Origin: Meghimatium bilineatum | Taxonomy: Eukaryota; Mollusca; Gastropoda; Stylommatophora; Philomycidae | Assembly (NCBI GenBank): GCA_034231615.1 | Contig: CM067298.1 | Span: forward strand, 55,828,883-55,892,882 | DNA length: 64,000 bases | Direction of reading: 5' to 3' | Shown: positions 22,890 to 34,496 of the stretch, piece by piece | Position numbering within the stretch: position 1 is the first letter of the stretch | Layout: each line of letters begins with the position of its first letter | Notes under the pieces: model-generated | Told to the model about the DNA's origin: nothing | Seen by the model: only the letters and a program-made list of their open reading frames with translations | The model's database searches: none | Made by a program: the position numbers and the translations under genes

Positions 22890-23760
22890 CCATGAAAATT
22901 GTCCACCGCTGACTTAAATTCTAGCCGTGCTTCATTTTTTTAACTTGTTTTTGTTTAGATGTTAATATTTTGTTAGTGTAATTATGTACGTTTAGCCATT
23001 CCTATTCTCCTTTTATTTTCTGTTTCACATCTGCCGTCATGTGTGATTATGTGTCCAAGATATTGACAGTGTTCCCATTGTATTTTCTCATCATGCATGT
23101 TTATGTTTAGCACCTGTTATTCTGTGATTTTGCTGAGTATCATGGTTTTTGTTTTTTTGAATATGTATATCCAGTCATTTTCTGTGCTTGATTTATCGAC
23201 TTATTTATTAGTCGGTTTAGTTCATGCTCACTTTCTGCTAAAAGAACATTGTCATCTGCATATCTCAGATTGTTTATTATTTTTCCATTCATCCCGAGTA
23301 CTGGTATTCATTCTATATGTTTAAAGATATTCTCTGTGTAGATATTAAATACGCTGGCTGATAAAACACATCCTTGTCTTACCCCTCTTTTTATTTCTAG
23401 GCATGGTGATTAGCTGATTCCCCACCTTATTGATAACTTCTGTTCCTAATATATATTTATAATCACTCCGATGTCTTTTCCATATACGACAATTTCTTGA
23501 AGACATTTGATTAATTGTTCATGTTGGACTATTTTGGACTCTGTGGAATGTCTTGCTGTAGTATATAAAGCAAATATACATTCCTATACTTCTATATATT
23601 TATATATTTCAACAGTCGGATACTAAGTATAGCTTATCTGGTTACTTTGTTTTTTCTAAATCAGAACTGCTCTTCCCTACCTCATTGTCTATCTTAATGT
23701 CTATATAAATGTCTTTTCACCATTTAAATGTCACTTTCTCTGTATGCATATTCTAACACG
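22890..23760 (-). mobile_element. LINE reverse transcriptase, LINE-A-like
   Basis: On the minus strand a segment reads KRGVRQGCVLSASVFNIYTE (about 23385-23325), followed by NNLRYADDNVLLAES with an intact YADD catalytic box (23251-23262) and a downstream segment resembling the start of the thumb. The NNLRYxDDNVL(L/I)A wording is close to LINE-A at 6296-7565. Stops and frame changes interrupt both sides. Confidence 0.82.
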
Positions 23761-24427
23761 TGTGATAACCTTTAACGTATGACACTTCACCCTTTCCTCG
23801 GATGTCAAGACTTTTTCCTCGGCTGTCAAGATAATCCCATTGCGATCTGTACTACCAGTAAAACCACACCAGATAAGTTCAGTCATGTTGGAATATGTGA
23901 GAAATCCGTAACATTTTTCTGGACTGACATTCTGACAGCTAACAAGATAAGAAACGTATAGTGCAGAGAGGCGTATGAGTACGGAAACCATAGGATATCT
24001 CAAGTGTAGGTGAGTGTGAACATTGTGTTACATCTGTTGGCAGTTCATCAATGCAGTTCAGGTCTCTCAGCATACACGTATGTTTGGTAATGGCATATTT
24101 CACATTGACCCTTACGATGCGATTTTTTTTTAAATGACTATACCTAGAAATGAGAGTGGCAATGCCATACTTAATCAAACGGGTTTGATTGGTTCAAAAG
24201 CACTCTTCGAGAAAATAGAACATGATATATAATACTAAAAAACTCGTAAATCGGACGGTAAACAACCCCCACGTCTACAAAACACCAATATTATCACAAA
24301 CAATGCAACAATAATTAATTGATTTTTGTTTAAAAAAGGAAACCCCTTTTTCGTATCAATAGCCACGACAGGGTGTAGGATGTGCAAGATGTCTACTTGT
24401 TCTTTCAATATTCAGTATCATATCCAC
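23761..24427. other. unassigned DNA
   Basis: No gene or element recognised. The minus-strand frames at 23731-24003 and 23939-24178 show no domain. Confidence 0.4.
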
Positions 24428-24650
24428 GTCCCTGGCGTAGCCGTATGCTGTGTGCTCTAAAGATCGCGGCTTCGAATACCGATGGCGTCGCCGTGTCTAT
24501 ACAATGGATTTTTTTCTGAGATCCCTGGGGATTATTATCGCTTGAAGCTGCAGTTACGTGACATGACTGGTACTCTCAGCATTCAGCGTGCTGGCTCGTT
24601 CAGAGGGACGGTGTACATACGGGGCACATCGAGTACGTATCCCTTGCGCT
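24428..24650 (+). mobile_element. SINE-2 copy
   Basis: TRNA-like head GGCGTAGCCGTATGCTGTGT with a B-box-like GGCTTCGAATACC. The core is CTGAGATCCCTGGGGATTAT followed by TATCGCTTGAAGC, and the tail contains GGTACTCTCAGC, which matches GGTACTCTCGGC in the copy at 14862-15090. The only plus-strand copy of this family here. Confidence 0.78.
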
Positions 24651-24754
24651 ACGTTTAAATTGAATGACTTTGTCCGGCAAAGACATAATACGGAGAAGGA
24701 TTATGATGTACGTCGACAGGAAACCATTGCGAGTATTGCAGTATAGACATCACT

Positions 24755-24935
24755 AGTAGACGTCTTTATTTGTTCTTAAACTCATGCAGATTGGCAGGAT
24801 CACGTCAGTAAAATGGAATGCGTTGTGACATGGCTTACATATTTGCTGCGACGTCTGAGTCTCGTGGTGTGACAGAGCTTACTTCAGCGTGACTTATGGG
24901 TTACTTCGACCTCCTAGGGATGACCATAAATAACG
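24755..24935 (-). mobile_element. Rep-3 copy
   Basis: Plus-strand TTGTTCTTAAACTCATGCAG, GGCAGGATCACGTC and GGAATGCGTTGTGAC, then GCTGCGACGTCTGAGTC and a GACTTATGGGTTACTTCGACC block. This is parallel to the inverse of the 58248-58530 copy. It begins about 100 bp after the SINE-2 copy. Confidence 0.7.
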
Positions 24936-25334
24936 TCCATAATTAAATGACAAAATCTGAAATATTTTGACATCTATTGAAAAAGGAGAGTGGTGGTCAA
25001 CAAATGTTGACGTCAAGTATATTGTTTGTTTTTGGATTCCACCTAATGGATTCGCTTGAAATTGAATCATATGATTATAAAAGCTGGGGGAAAATCATAT
25101 AGGCATTTCATGCTTCTGCTTACTTATGGTGGGAGGGGGAGGGTTATAGGGTTAATAATTATTATGAAACTGGCATAATTAAGCTTGACATTTTCGGAAT
25201 TATTGAAAAGTGTGTAAACGATGGTTGGGGGGGGGGGGGGGTTAAACATAACATACAATTTCTTTATCAAACATAAATAACTTATGGACATCCCCATATG
25301 TGATCAGAAAACCAAAATCCAAGCTGATTTGTCC
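24936..25334. other. unassigned DNA with poly-G run
   Basis: No gene recognised. A run of about 15 G lies at 25227-25242. It could form a G-rich secondary structure or be an assembly-prone homopolymer. Confidence 0.5.
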
Positions 25335-25640
25335 ACAGTGAACTCGTACGACAAGCACATCAACAATCACTTAGTATTACATTGACATCCACAATCATAT
25401 CGTACGACATGCACATCCACAATCACTTCGTATGACATGCACACCACAATCACTTCATGTGGCACACACATCCACAATCACCTCGTGTGACATGCACGTC
25501 CACAATCCCCTCGTGTCACATGCACATCCACAATCATCTTGTGCGACATGCACTTCCACAATCCCCCTCGTGTGACATGCACACCCACAATCATCTCGTG
25601 TGAAATACACATCCAAAATCACCTCGTAGGACATTCACAG
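25335..25640. repeat. 28-bp tandem repeat, about 11 units
   Basis: Imperfect copies of ACATCCACAATCACTTCGTA followed by TGACATGC. Unit length is 28 bp with a few indels, and a CTCGTGTGACATGCAC variant is common in the right half. Confidence 0.9.
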
Positions 25641-26304
25641 CAGGTAATATTGTCTCTATTATTTACTCTAATGTCGTATCCCAACAACAGTCTAATAACA
25701 TTTAATCTAATAACGTTGAATTTATGTAATGATATGATGAATTAGGCAGGTGATTTACAGTAGAAATAGTATAGCTGTTTAATTAGATAATTTCACTATG
25801 TCGGATTGTGATGGATCGATATGTTAAAATAAAATAGTAGATGCCTCGCGCTAACCCTTAGATATTGACAGAAATGGATCATTTCTCACACGTAATAATG
25901 AACTCTGTGTTACGTGGAGACAAGTAGACACATTTAGATATTCACATATATTTACCATGTCTCACACATGACATGGACTCTTTGTTACACGGAGACAGAA
26001 GTATACTGACCTTTTTGGTACTAGCACTAAGGAAATTATAACGATTGAAGACATACTGTTAGATTGACAGTTCCACTCAGAACCAGATGAAAAGTGCATG
26101 TTATTTGTGTTTAATACCGTTGCAAAGGCCATTACAGTTTAACTCTTTTCTATTTGGATGTCCCAATTCCTACTCTGACAGTCCTTGCTGAATAGAAACA
26201 GATAATCTTGAGACTGTTGGGTCAGGAAAAAAATGAATGCAAATCATGTCCGAGGTATGAAGTCACTTAAGAGAGCTAAAAAATAAATAGACATTACATA
26301 GTAG
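25641..26304. other. unassigned DNA
   Basis: No gene or repeat recognised. Confidence 0.4.
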
Positions 26305-27165
26305 ACAAATGAAAGACGATTTGAAAATGGAGAATTTTTCAAACATGAGTGGGTCAAGCAAAATCGAAAGATTGCTAGAAATTTCGAGAGGTTTAATTTT
26401 TTCATTAAAAATTCTGTATTGCATAAAAAATGAGGACCATCATCATGATTTAATGAATGTAGTAGTCACAGAAAGTAAAGAGAAAGGCATCTTCTTAAAT
26501 ATAAAGAATCCAGAAGTAATGGTTATTTCAAAGAAACAAAATATCACATATTGCAATATCAACGTGGAGATATAGTTTTAAAACAGGTCCACCAATTCAA
26601 ATATTTAGGTACAACGAATACATCAGATGGATGAATTTCAACAGAAAAAAAGAAGTAGAATAGGGCAGGCAAAAACTACATTAAGAAAATGAAAAATATA
26701 TTGTTTAATATGACCTTGTCATTAGAGGTGAGAAAGAAAACGCTGCAGTGCTATATAACTCGTATATTACCATATGGATGCGAGTCATGGACAAGAAACA
26801 AACTAGAAAGTGGGAAATTAGAAGCATTAGTGAAGTGGTTCTATAGAAGAATGCTGAGAATACCATGGGCGGCCAGAAAAAACTAATGTGGAAGTGTCGA
26901 AAGAGTCAAATGCGAACCGGACCTTAAAAAATAATATAAGAAAGAGACAATCGTCATGTTTTGGCCACTTCATGAGACAAGAAGTTATGGAGCACTTAGT
27001 CACAACTTAGGCAGGACTGTAGGCAACAGAGAGAGAGGGCGACAACGTGAGAAAATATCAGACAGTTTGACAACCCGGCACAGCAGAGAAACTACAACGA
27101 TCTTGAAAAATAATACTTGAGAGATCTGTAAAGAGCCATGATAGCCTTTGCCAGCCGGTATCGCA
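26305..27165 (+). mobile_element. LINE-A 3' half, interrupted at its tail by SINE-1
   Basis: The plus strand carries the post-catalytic part of LINE-A: VVVTESKEKG (26309-26575 frame), then TYCNI and a YLGTTNTSDG-like segment. A clear C-terminus at 26689-26886 reads YGCESWTRNK, WFYRRMLRIPWAARK. The 3' tail GAGCCATGATAGCCTTTGCC aligns with the tail at 6296-7565. The expected GAT repeats are found only beyond the SINE-1 insertion, at 27451-27470. RT catalytic motifs are missing; the copy is dead. Confidence 0.87.
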
Positions 27166-27168
27166 CCT

Positions 27169-27445
27169 TGGAGCCGCGTAGCACAGTGGTTAGCGCACTT
27201 GCCTTGCATATAAGTGTTCTTGGGTTCATTCCCCAGTTGAGGCGGAAATGTTTTTCAGATCGCAACGTCCCCCGGATCGATCCAGCCTTAAATGGGTACC
27301 CGATTAATCCGGGAAGTAAAGACTGCGAATGATAGGAGATGGCTACCCCCTTCATTTGCAGAGCCTCTGAAATGTGGGATCGCTAACAACTCCTCACACC
27401 CCTACGGCATTAATAAATGTTATGGGTTACTTTCTTTTTTTATGA
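27169..27445 (+). mobile_element. SINE-1 copy inserted in a LINE-A tail
   Basis: TRNA-derived SINE: A-box-like TAGCACAGTGGTTAGCGCAC, B-box GGGTTCATTCCCC, a body with CAGATCGCAACG and CCAGCCTTAAATGGGTACCC, and a tail with CTACGGCATTAATAAATG then GGGTTACTTTC. Flanked by CACCT on both sides (27164-27168 and 27446-27450). LINE-A sequence continues on both sides, so this is a nested insertion. The 5-bp repeat is short, so the exact ends are tentative. Confidence 0.88.
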
Positions 27446-27516
27446 CACCTGATGATGATGATGATGATGACATTAAAAATACTGACATTAGAACACAAAA
27501 ATATTAATGTAAAGAG

Positions 27517-27632
<116 letters not shown>

Positions 27633-27939
27633 CTGCAAAACATAAAACATTGCTTAAGAAGTTATGAAGTAGAACACATTTCGCCGTCCTCTTTGTTCAT
27701 TTGTTAATCACTCAGTCCAATATACCTTATTTATAGAGCGCGCTATTTAGGTAATCTTTGGTTCCCCACAATTTGTTTTGCATTGAAGCTCATATGGACC
27801 AGATTGTAATTGGCCATTTTGGGCAATTTTATATTGATGAACGGCCAAACTGGGACAATTCTATAGTATGTGTTATACTGTCCGTGCTGCTGTTTCGCAG
27901 ATACAGATGTTGGGGGACTCCGTATGTCTTTAGTGTTAT

Positions 27940-28185
27940 CCCTAGTTTTGCTCTATCCCAACTCTGTCAATAGCTTTCTCTTGGTCCATGAACGTCAAAT
28001 ATAAGTCTTGGTTATGTTCTGTCGCTCTTTCTGAAAGTTGTTTGAGGTCGAATATTGCATCTGTACAGTTTTGATTTTTCTTAAAGCCTAATTGTGTGTT
28101 GTTGAGGTGTGGACAGATGACATCAAAGATTATATCAGTTATCAATGGATGAGGCAGGCAGATTGGCACCGGATAGAGTTGGGTT
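27940..28185 (-). mobile_element. LINE-D reverse transcriptase, finger region
   Basis: The minus strand reads LGFKKNQNCTDAIFDLKQL, then LYLTFMDQEKAID. This is the finger/palm start of a LINE RT and corresponds to the WFRQDTRCTDVIF...FLDQEK segment in LINE-D at 49545-51235. Nothing of the catalytic box remains downstream. Confidence 0.8.
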
Positions 28186-28254
28186 TATGACATCAATTGT
28201 AAAGACAACGTTCTGAAAATAATATGTCACATAAAAGGTAAAATCGCTTGATAT

Positions 28255-28440
28255 GCAGTTGTCTCAGAACGTTGGTAACTCATTCAATCCATCGTCCTCT
28301 TGGTCTCCCTCTTCCTGTTTTCATTCTTATGTCGTTTACTCCTTCCTGCTGACGAATATGAGCCATTCTCATTAAGTGGTCGAACCATTTCAATGTCACC
28401 GTTTCAATATATTTAACCACAGATATGCTTCCAAAAGTTC
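28255..28440 (-). mobile_element. LINE C-terminal fragment
   Basis: The minus strand reads LKWFDHLMRMAHIRQQEG, then KTGRGRPRGRWIE and a stop. This is a LINE C-terminus. Since it lies upstream, on the minus strand, of an RT N-terminal segment (27940-28185), the two cannot be parts of one colinear element; they are either two insertions or a rearrangement. Confidence 0.78.
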
Positions 28441-28654
28441 TTGATTAAATGAGAATTAATATTACAGAGAAATATGGAACTATTGCTCGCAGAGGGATAA
28501 GAGAGAGATATAGGCGAGAATGAGATGTAAAATAGATAGATTATACTTTCAAATGATTAAATTGGATGATAAATTCTAGAAATATTCCTTAGTCTTTGAA
28601 GCAGAATGTATTTCATTAATGCGGGTTTACGATTGACGTTAGATATGTTGCATG

Positions 28655-28920
28655 GTTGCGAAAGGGGAACAAATAATAGCAACACTGATACTTACCACGC
28701 TTGTCGTATTATGTGATTAAGGAGGTCTGTGGGGTGGAGTTTGCTGTCCTATCCCGTACATTGTCAAGGTGACCCATAAGTCGTGGGGAATTGTGATATG
28801 TAAGGAAGAATGGCGCGGAAACCGTAATTACGCTGTAAATCATAAAACACTGCATTGCATCTTTGGATCACATTATACTAATATGTACGGGTTGTGAAGG
28901 AACGCAGAAGAAGAAATTAT
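28655..28920 (+). mobile_element. Rep-3 copy, near full length
   Basis: Plus-strand GAAAGGGGAACAAATAATAG CAACACT, then GATTAAGGAGGTCTGTGGG and GACCCATAAGTCG, then a decayed form of the GCGTTTCG...ACATCCTGC core, ending GAACGCAGAAGAAG. The order of blocks matches 58248-58530 throughout. Confidence 0.8.
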
Positions 28921-29149
28921 TGGAAATAATATTTTGAAGACAGCTATTCTTGGTACATGTATGCAGATACTTCAATGAATCTTAAAGGAAATGCATAAGT
29001 AATTCATGTTTGTCTCTAGTTTGTTTCCTAATTCCATTTGTTAGTTCAAGCTGTTAAATAAAAATATATGATCAGTTTGGTACATTCAAAGTAGCGAGAC
29101 AAATGTCTACACTAATATTTAATAATATAGTATGCTTTCATAGAGTTAA

Positions 29150-29265
29150 TAGTACTTACGTAATTCACAAGGTAGTAATAGTGCTTACGTAATACACAAG
29201 GTAGTACTAGTACTTACGTAATTCACAAGGTAGTACTAGTACCTACGTAATACACAAGGTGATAT
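29150..29265. repeat. 29-bp tandem repeat, four units
   Basis: Units containing GTACTTACGTAATTCACAAG start at 29152, 29181, 29210 and 29239, exactly 29 bp apart. Alternating units share ATTCACAAGG or ATACACAAGG, suggesting a two-unit duplication. Confidence 0.93.
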
Positions 29266-30049
29266 ACGTATTTTAGTTGAAATGATGTATTTTTATTATA
29301 AATCCTTCGTTCAGACACATCATAGTTCAACATGGCTTTTAAGTTACTTTGACCATCTAATGGGTGGGGCAGCTAACCCCAACACCAAAATCTCCTTATC
29401 AACTTCGTACGATTTACACAGCAGGTCACAATGTTGCTATTCTCTGCGCCCATTTAGCAATTCAAAAGCGCAAGATTGCAATGAGCATCTAAGCAACAAT
29501 AATATATATTTTAATTTGAAACTATAATGAGGTGTCTTCTTTAAATGTTGATAACCCAGATAATGACAATGCAGCAATTCGGAAATAAACGATTCATAAT
29601 TAATATTTTTTTGTCAATTAATTTGACAGATTGGAGCACTATAGAAAAGGAGAGAACATGTTCTCAACACTTCCATGTTGGAATGTAACCTAATCTGATC
29701 ATTTGTTCAAGAGCCATCCTCACAGAAACTAGTTAAGAAACTAACTGTCAAATCTCCAGATTGTAGACTTAAATAGAACAATATAGGAACATTATCCTAA
29801 TACGATTTGCGAAATGCTAGTTTAGAGGCCATTACTCGATTATAAATACATAATTTTCAATGTATCTATTAGAAAAGTTACACAGGAGACATAAAATCAG
29901 AAATATCATCAGGGTAACACTATGAATATTGTTTTGATCCCAAAGTGGTAAAGTTATGTAGTGTTATCTTGAAACCGTTTGCACATTTTATGGTTTTGAT
30001 ATATATTCATATATCACTTCTGAATGACGGTAGCCCATTTTGATTTTGT
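29266..30049. other. unassigned DNA
   Basis: No gene or repeat recognised. Confidence 0.4.
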
Positions 30050-30290
30050 GAAATAAATACATGAAATAAATACGTGAAATAGATTCTTTAAATACATATG
30101 TGGAATAGACAGGTGAAAAATATATATTAAATAAATACGTGAAATATATATATGTAAAATAAATATGTGAAATAGATATGTGAAATGAGTAGGAGATAAA
30201 TATACGTGAAATAAATACGCGAAATGAAATTACTAAATAATTGCAATAAATAGAAACATGAAATAAGTACGTTTAATACACATTTGATCT
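30050..30290. repeat. degenerate tandem repeat of a 13-bp AT-rich unit
   Basis: Imperfect copies of ACGTGAAATAAAT with many substitutions (ATATGTGAAATAG and similar). Spacing varies between copies. Confidence 0.8.
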
Positions 30291-30945
30291 ATGTATTAAC
30301 CGTTTACACACATATTGTTGTTCGTCCATCACAAGTGGTACATTATTATCATAATGAACTATTCACAAGTGATAATAGTTATTTAAAAAAATATATATTT
30401 TATTAAATGTTTTATAGTTATAACCTTGTCTATGGTTGGGTAGACTTTTGATGATCGACAATATAACATGAATAGGTGAAATCGGAATCATTCTTCTAAA
30501 GCGACGCCTTTGAATTCTACACGAGGTTTGCATTGACTAACGACACAAAGTATACAAAAAATGATACACAAAAATCTTAGTAAATAATCACAGGCGTCAC
30601 TATACCGGATGTGCCAGAATGAACATATAATTAGCGAAAGACAAGGTAGTTTGTTAATAGGTCATATGCTTGCCCCAAATGGTGGTGCTTGGACAGGTTT
30701 GAATGGTATGATAATAATATCTAGTGTTTGAGTTTGATATGTCCGTGTCTTTTTAACCAGTTTCCGCTATAAATCTGCTGCAATTCTTTTTTCAAAAGAT
30801 TGTGAAATTTGTTTCATTCACGAGTCACTGTAGCTCTGTTTCGAGCAGTGTCTACCAGAGTATAAGTACATTTAAGTAGGAAGCAAAAGGATAGATTAAA
30901 TGTTCCTGAGACTAACAGAAATTGAACCAGGTCAGTTCTAGTGGC
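30291..30945. other. unassigned DNA
   Basis: No gene or repeat recognised. Confidence 0.4.
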
Positions 30946-31078
30946 ACTGAATGCAACTGGATGCAACTGGTACTGACAACTGGATGCAACTGACAACTGG
31001 ATGCAACTGGTACTGACAACTGGATGCAACTGACAACTGGATGCAACTGGATGCAACTGGCACTGAATGCAACTGGAG
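30946..31078. repeat. short tandem repeat built from ACTGGATGCA
   Basis: Alternating blocks TGGATGCAACTGGTACTGAC and a shorter TGGATGCAACTGACAAC, giving irregular unit lengths (about 23 and 17 bp). It is the only cause of a repetitive minus-strand frame at 30814-31140. Confidence 0.9.
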
Positions 31079-31624
31079 TAAACGAGTTTTTTTCCGTACT
31101 CGGCTAACAGCTTCTCCAAAATAAGATGCGATTTTGTCAAAACATTAAAACTGTGTACTCACGTCACTAAGAACGAACCAATCGAGACAAGGACTATTAC
31201 AACAATAACGAACATCCCGAACAAGTATTGAAGTATGCTCAGTAACACAAACATATAGTATCGGTATTCGTACTACTAGGGCCAATACGTCTTCTTGTAA
31301 ACATACATACTATTGTACTGTCTCTACCGTTGTAATGGACCAAGTTCAATTTCCGTTAGTCTACAGAGTATAATGGTTTGGAAGAATTTCACACACACAC
31401 ATATGCATGTATATATACTTGAATGAATATGTTGAGCATACTATCTAGCCGACGTGCATGTTATGATAAAGAGCTATTGATACATACTATTTTTCTAACA
31501 TTTGGATGAGTCGAGGGCACAAAATACATATGATAGTGGAAGTTTATAGATCAAACATATATTATTGTATTGCAAATGTGTGAGGATAGCGTAAAGTAGT
31601 CAAATACTCTAGTTGTTACTCACC
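31079..31624. other. unassigned DNA
   Basis: No gene or repeat recognised. Confidence 0.4.
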
Positions 31625-31765
31625 AAGTATCAGAGGGAGAGAGGGGTATGTAGTGTTAATTCACGCTCCCGCCGGTCAAAAGACAGTGGTTTCGTTCGAA
31701 TCCACTTGCTATTCGTGGCTTGAAATAAAAATCACTCATGTAGTTCAAGCAGTCACATGGAAGTA
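31625..31765 (+). mobile_element. possible single-copy tRNA-like SINE head
   Basis: A-box-like GGTATGTAGTGTTAATTCAC followed about 35 bp later by the B-box-like GGTTTCGTTCGAATCCAC. The spacing fits a tRNA-derived promoter. No second copy is seen in the window, and the body is not recognised, so it could also be a decayed tRNA pseudogene. Confidence 0.45.
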
Positions 31766-31914
31766 TATTCCATGGTTCTCGTTCTGGACAGAAGTCTTGC
31801 TACCGAGCAAGTGCGAATGCGATACAAGTTAAGCGGTTTCTGGTCAACCCCTGATTAGGCAGCTGATCACTTAGGGAAAGTCGTGTTCCATAATGTCGAC
31901 TCATATTTCAGCTT

Positions 31915-32065
31915 ACCTTTAGCAAAACGATATAATCTACATTTTTGTGGCCACGTTATGAAACTCGGGGTTTCTGGAGAACATACAGAGAAGATTCAAG
32001 GAAAGAAAGACAGCGTGAGAAAATAGTATATAGTTTCACTATATAATATATAATGCTATATAGCA
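31915..32065 (+). mobile_element. LINE-A 3' fragment
   Basis: TTTGTGGCCACGTTATGAAAC and GAAAGACAGCGTGAGAAAAT, then ATATAGTTTCAC match the LINE-A 3' region at 7330-7445. Only about 150 bp survives. Confidence 0.7.
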
Positions 32066-32149
32066 AAGCTCAACAATGTTTATGATATTAGATGCTAGAA
32101 ATAGAGGGTTTGTGGCTTCATAATCATGTATGGCATTTTAAGATTATGT

Positions 32150-32425
32150 TACCCACCAGAGTTTTATTTTTTATAAATTTAGACAACGTATTTCTGTCTT
32201 TCTGTATATTCTGTTCAATCCTGCATGCATAATGTGATTTTTCAATTTAATGTGTCTGCGATTTCTTGTAAATCTTGATGAGAGTGTGTCAGTAGTTCGA
32301 TGCCATCTGCATGTTAAATTTGTCCCAAGTCAAACATATTGTCAACAGTATTCCTATGGGGTATCCTATGGTGTCCGTCTCATTACCCAGTCTATAACAG
32401 TAGTCAAGAAGTGAATAGTTGATAA
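32150..32425 (-). mobile_element. LINE-C reverse transcriptase fragment
   Basis: The minus strand reads VIDWVMRRT near 32395, then HADGIELLTHSHQDLQEIAD (about 32318-32260). This corresponds to AIDWAMRKS...FADDIALL in LINE-C at 17795-18660. The catalytic box is HADG rather than FADD/YADD, so the essential second Asp is lost. Several stops lie between the two parts. Confidence 0.75.
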
Positions 32426-32467
32426 AATGAATTATTATCGCAGGCGTATTTTCACTTCAAATGTTAG

Positions 32468-32610
32468 GCTTTTTCTTTTTTATAAGAAGTACCTCTTATA
32501 GTGAGATATGGTGCTTTCAACAGCGGATTTAGATCTAAAATAGTTATGTCAAAATGGTGACCATCACAAAATGGTTCATGTAGTTCTGTTAACAAAGCTT
32601 GCAAGAAGTA
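32468..32610 (+). repeat. Rep-5 copy
   Basis: AGTACCTCTTATAGTGAGATATG, then CTTTCAAC, GTTATGTCA and AACAAAGCTTGCAAGAAGTA match 6118-6265 in order. This is a second dispersed location for the repeat. Confidence 0.6.
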
Positions 32611-33109
32611 ATTATACTATCTTGCGACATCGAGAAACAAGAACATTCGAGTATTATAATCAAATAGCATGAAAATGTTTATCAGAAAATACCAACTTTA
32701 AAATGAATCGAAACAAATCGTTATAAAGACTAAAATATTATAATATACAGTGATACTTCGTATACACATTGTACTACTCGAATCCTAGAAATTACGACCA
32801 ATATTGTCCTTGTATAGATTTGTTAATGTAATATATTGAGGGGAATAGGTTGCTCCAAAATGTATTTAAAACTCAGACGATGCAAATTGTCAGCAGTGTG
32901 TATTGAATTCATAGGAAGATCCCTACTCAGAGAAAGCAGAAACGTAATTGTAACTATGGAGTGATATAACGTTTCTAAAGGAAGTATGGCCTCACTAGAT
33001 AAACTATAAAGTGATGTAACGTTTCCAAAGGAAAGATGGACTCACAAAAACACTATGAAGTTATGTAGCTTTCAGGACTATGATATTTCTGCTTGATCTC
33101 CCAGCATTA
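32611..33109. other. unassigned DNA
   Basis: No gene recognised. Two adjacent copies of a GTTTC(T/C)AAAGGAA-containing segment of about 60 bp lie near 32960-33060. Confidence 0.45.
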
Positions 33110-33860
33110 GAGTTTGACATGCGGCAGCACAAGTTAGATCGTACCTTAAAGTAACAGAATGCAACCACCAACGACTAGATGGGTCAAAGGGAAAACGAAA
33201 CAAGCGTGGAAAATCCTGGATGGCAAAGGCTGAAGACACATTGCGAAGTGTTTGTGATTTAGAATAAATAGGAAAGGGCAGTGAATGGGTGGATGTAGAC
33301 ACTGAGAAGAAATCACTAACTAAAGTAATAAGACAACAAGTTAAAGCGTGTCGAAAATGAACATGTGTCAGGGCACAGGATACAGTGCACGAACTCGCCC
33401 AGCTACACTCGAAACCACAATACATAATTATATACACAGATGGCTCAGTTAATAGAAACACAAATAATAAAAAAAGGTTGGGGTTTTGTTGCCTACGGTG
33501 TGAAGTTGGTTGAAAAATCTTCAGCATACCCCACTGTCCATCGAGCATGAGGATGGAGATAGAGAGAGTTTCAGCAGCACTTAATTAGTTGATAACTGAT
33601 ACATTAACATACTCGGTAATACTCACAGACTCTCAAAGTATGCTGCGCAAGATAGAAAAGTACCTGCTCAGAAAAGAATGGTGGGACATATTGAACAACT
33701 CAATTGCCCAGAACATTACATGGATATACTGCTCTGGTCATGCTGGGGTCAGAGGAAGTGAGAGAGCCGATCTTTTGACAGGCAATGCTGTGATATACAG
33801 CGCATTGCTGAGAAGAGATGAAGCATACTTGATTACGGCATTAATACATTAATTTCAAGA
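33110..33860 (+). mobile_element. LINE-R fragment: RT tail and RNase H domain
   Basis: The plus strand reads a region with KGKRNKRGKSWMAKAEDTL, then (near 33430) IIYTDGSVNR, the first RNase H Asp. MRMEIERVSAA follows with the catalytic Glu, LTDSQSMLRKIEK with the second Asp, and WIYCSGHAGVRGSERADLL with His and the last Asp (33589-33852 frame). RNase H removes element RNA during reverse transcription. All catalytic residues are readable, but at least two frame changes and a stop disrupt it. No catalytic RT is left. Confidence 0.87.
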
Positions 33861-33883
33861 TTAAGATGATGTCAATAAGTCCC

Positions 33884-33958
33884 ATAATGTGAGATCGCTA
33901 ACATTTCACATCTCTATGGCATTAATAAATGCTATGGGCTCCTTTCCTTTTTTTTTTT
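33884..33958 (+). mobile_element. SINE-1 3' tail only
   Basis: AATGTGAGATCGCTAACATTTCACA, CTATGGCATTAATAAATGCT and GGGCTCCTTTC align with the last 75 bp of SINE-1. This is a strongly 5'-truncated copy, as expected of LINE-driven integration. It directly follows the LINE-R RNase H fragment. Confidence 0.8.
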
Positions 33959-34455
33959 ACATCAACCAAACTTGTGTTACATAGCAATTAAATTGTTTCA
34001 TATTGAAAAAAAAATTCTAGTAATGTGAAACGATTAATGTTATGGCTTTTTATTTTGTAGCTGCATGTAGTGGGGTCAGTGATCTTATTGTTTAGGGGGG
34101 GGGGGGGGGATTAAAATTAAAAATGTGGCATGGTTAATCAGAGGGATTCTCGAAGAGAGGCGTGATTCAAAACTTTTGACGAGATTTATGGATAGCCAAC
34201 TAACTGTAAAGTTAGTGGTTTAACTATCCGTCTCGGGAATAAATATACATATGTGCGTTTTATTATGTGTTCCATCATTCTTAGTCAAGATACAAGCAAT
34301 ACAATGCATTGTATAGTTAGTTATCACTTGACATCAGATGAAACAGTTAGAGAAGTCACAATTTAACGTTAGGATGTTTAAATAACTGAGGGAATTAGAA
34401 CGTTGTTCCAAATCAAGTTGATGGCCAAAATGCCCGCTATACATCTAATAAATGT

Positions 34456-34457
<2 letters not shown>

Positions 34458-34493
<36 letters not shown>
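34458..34493. repeat. (TA)n microsatellite
   Basis: About 17 TA repeats. Confidence 0.95.

Positions 34494-34496
<3 letters not shown>

Noticed and set aside
24936..25260. Possible further copy of the conserved protein fragment at 22545-22830
   Set aside because: The general look (poly-G, GGTGG blocks) is similar to the flank, but no shared protein motif could be read in any frame.
33078..33548. 156-codon minus-strand frame
   Set aside because: Antisense shadow of the plus-strand LINE-R RNase H fragment at 33110-33860.
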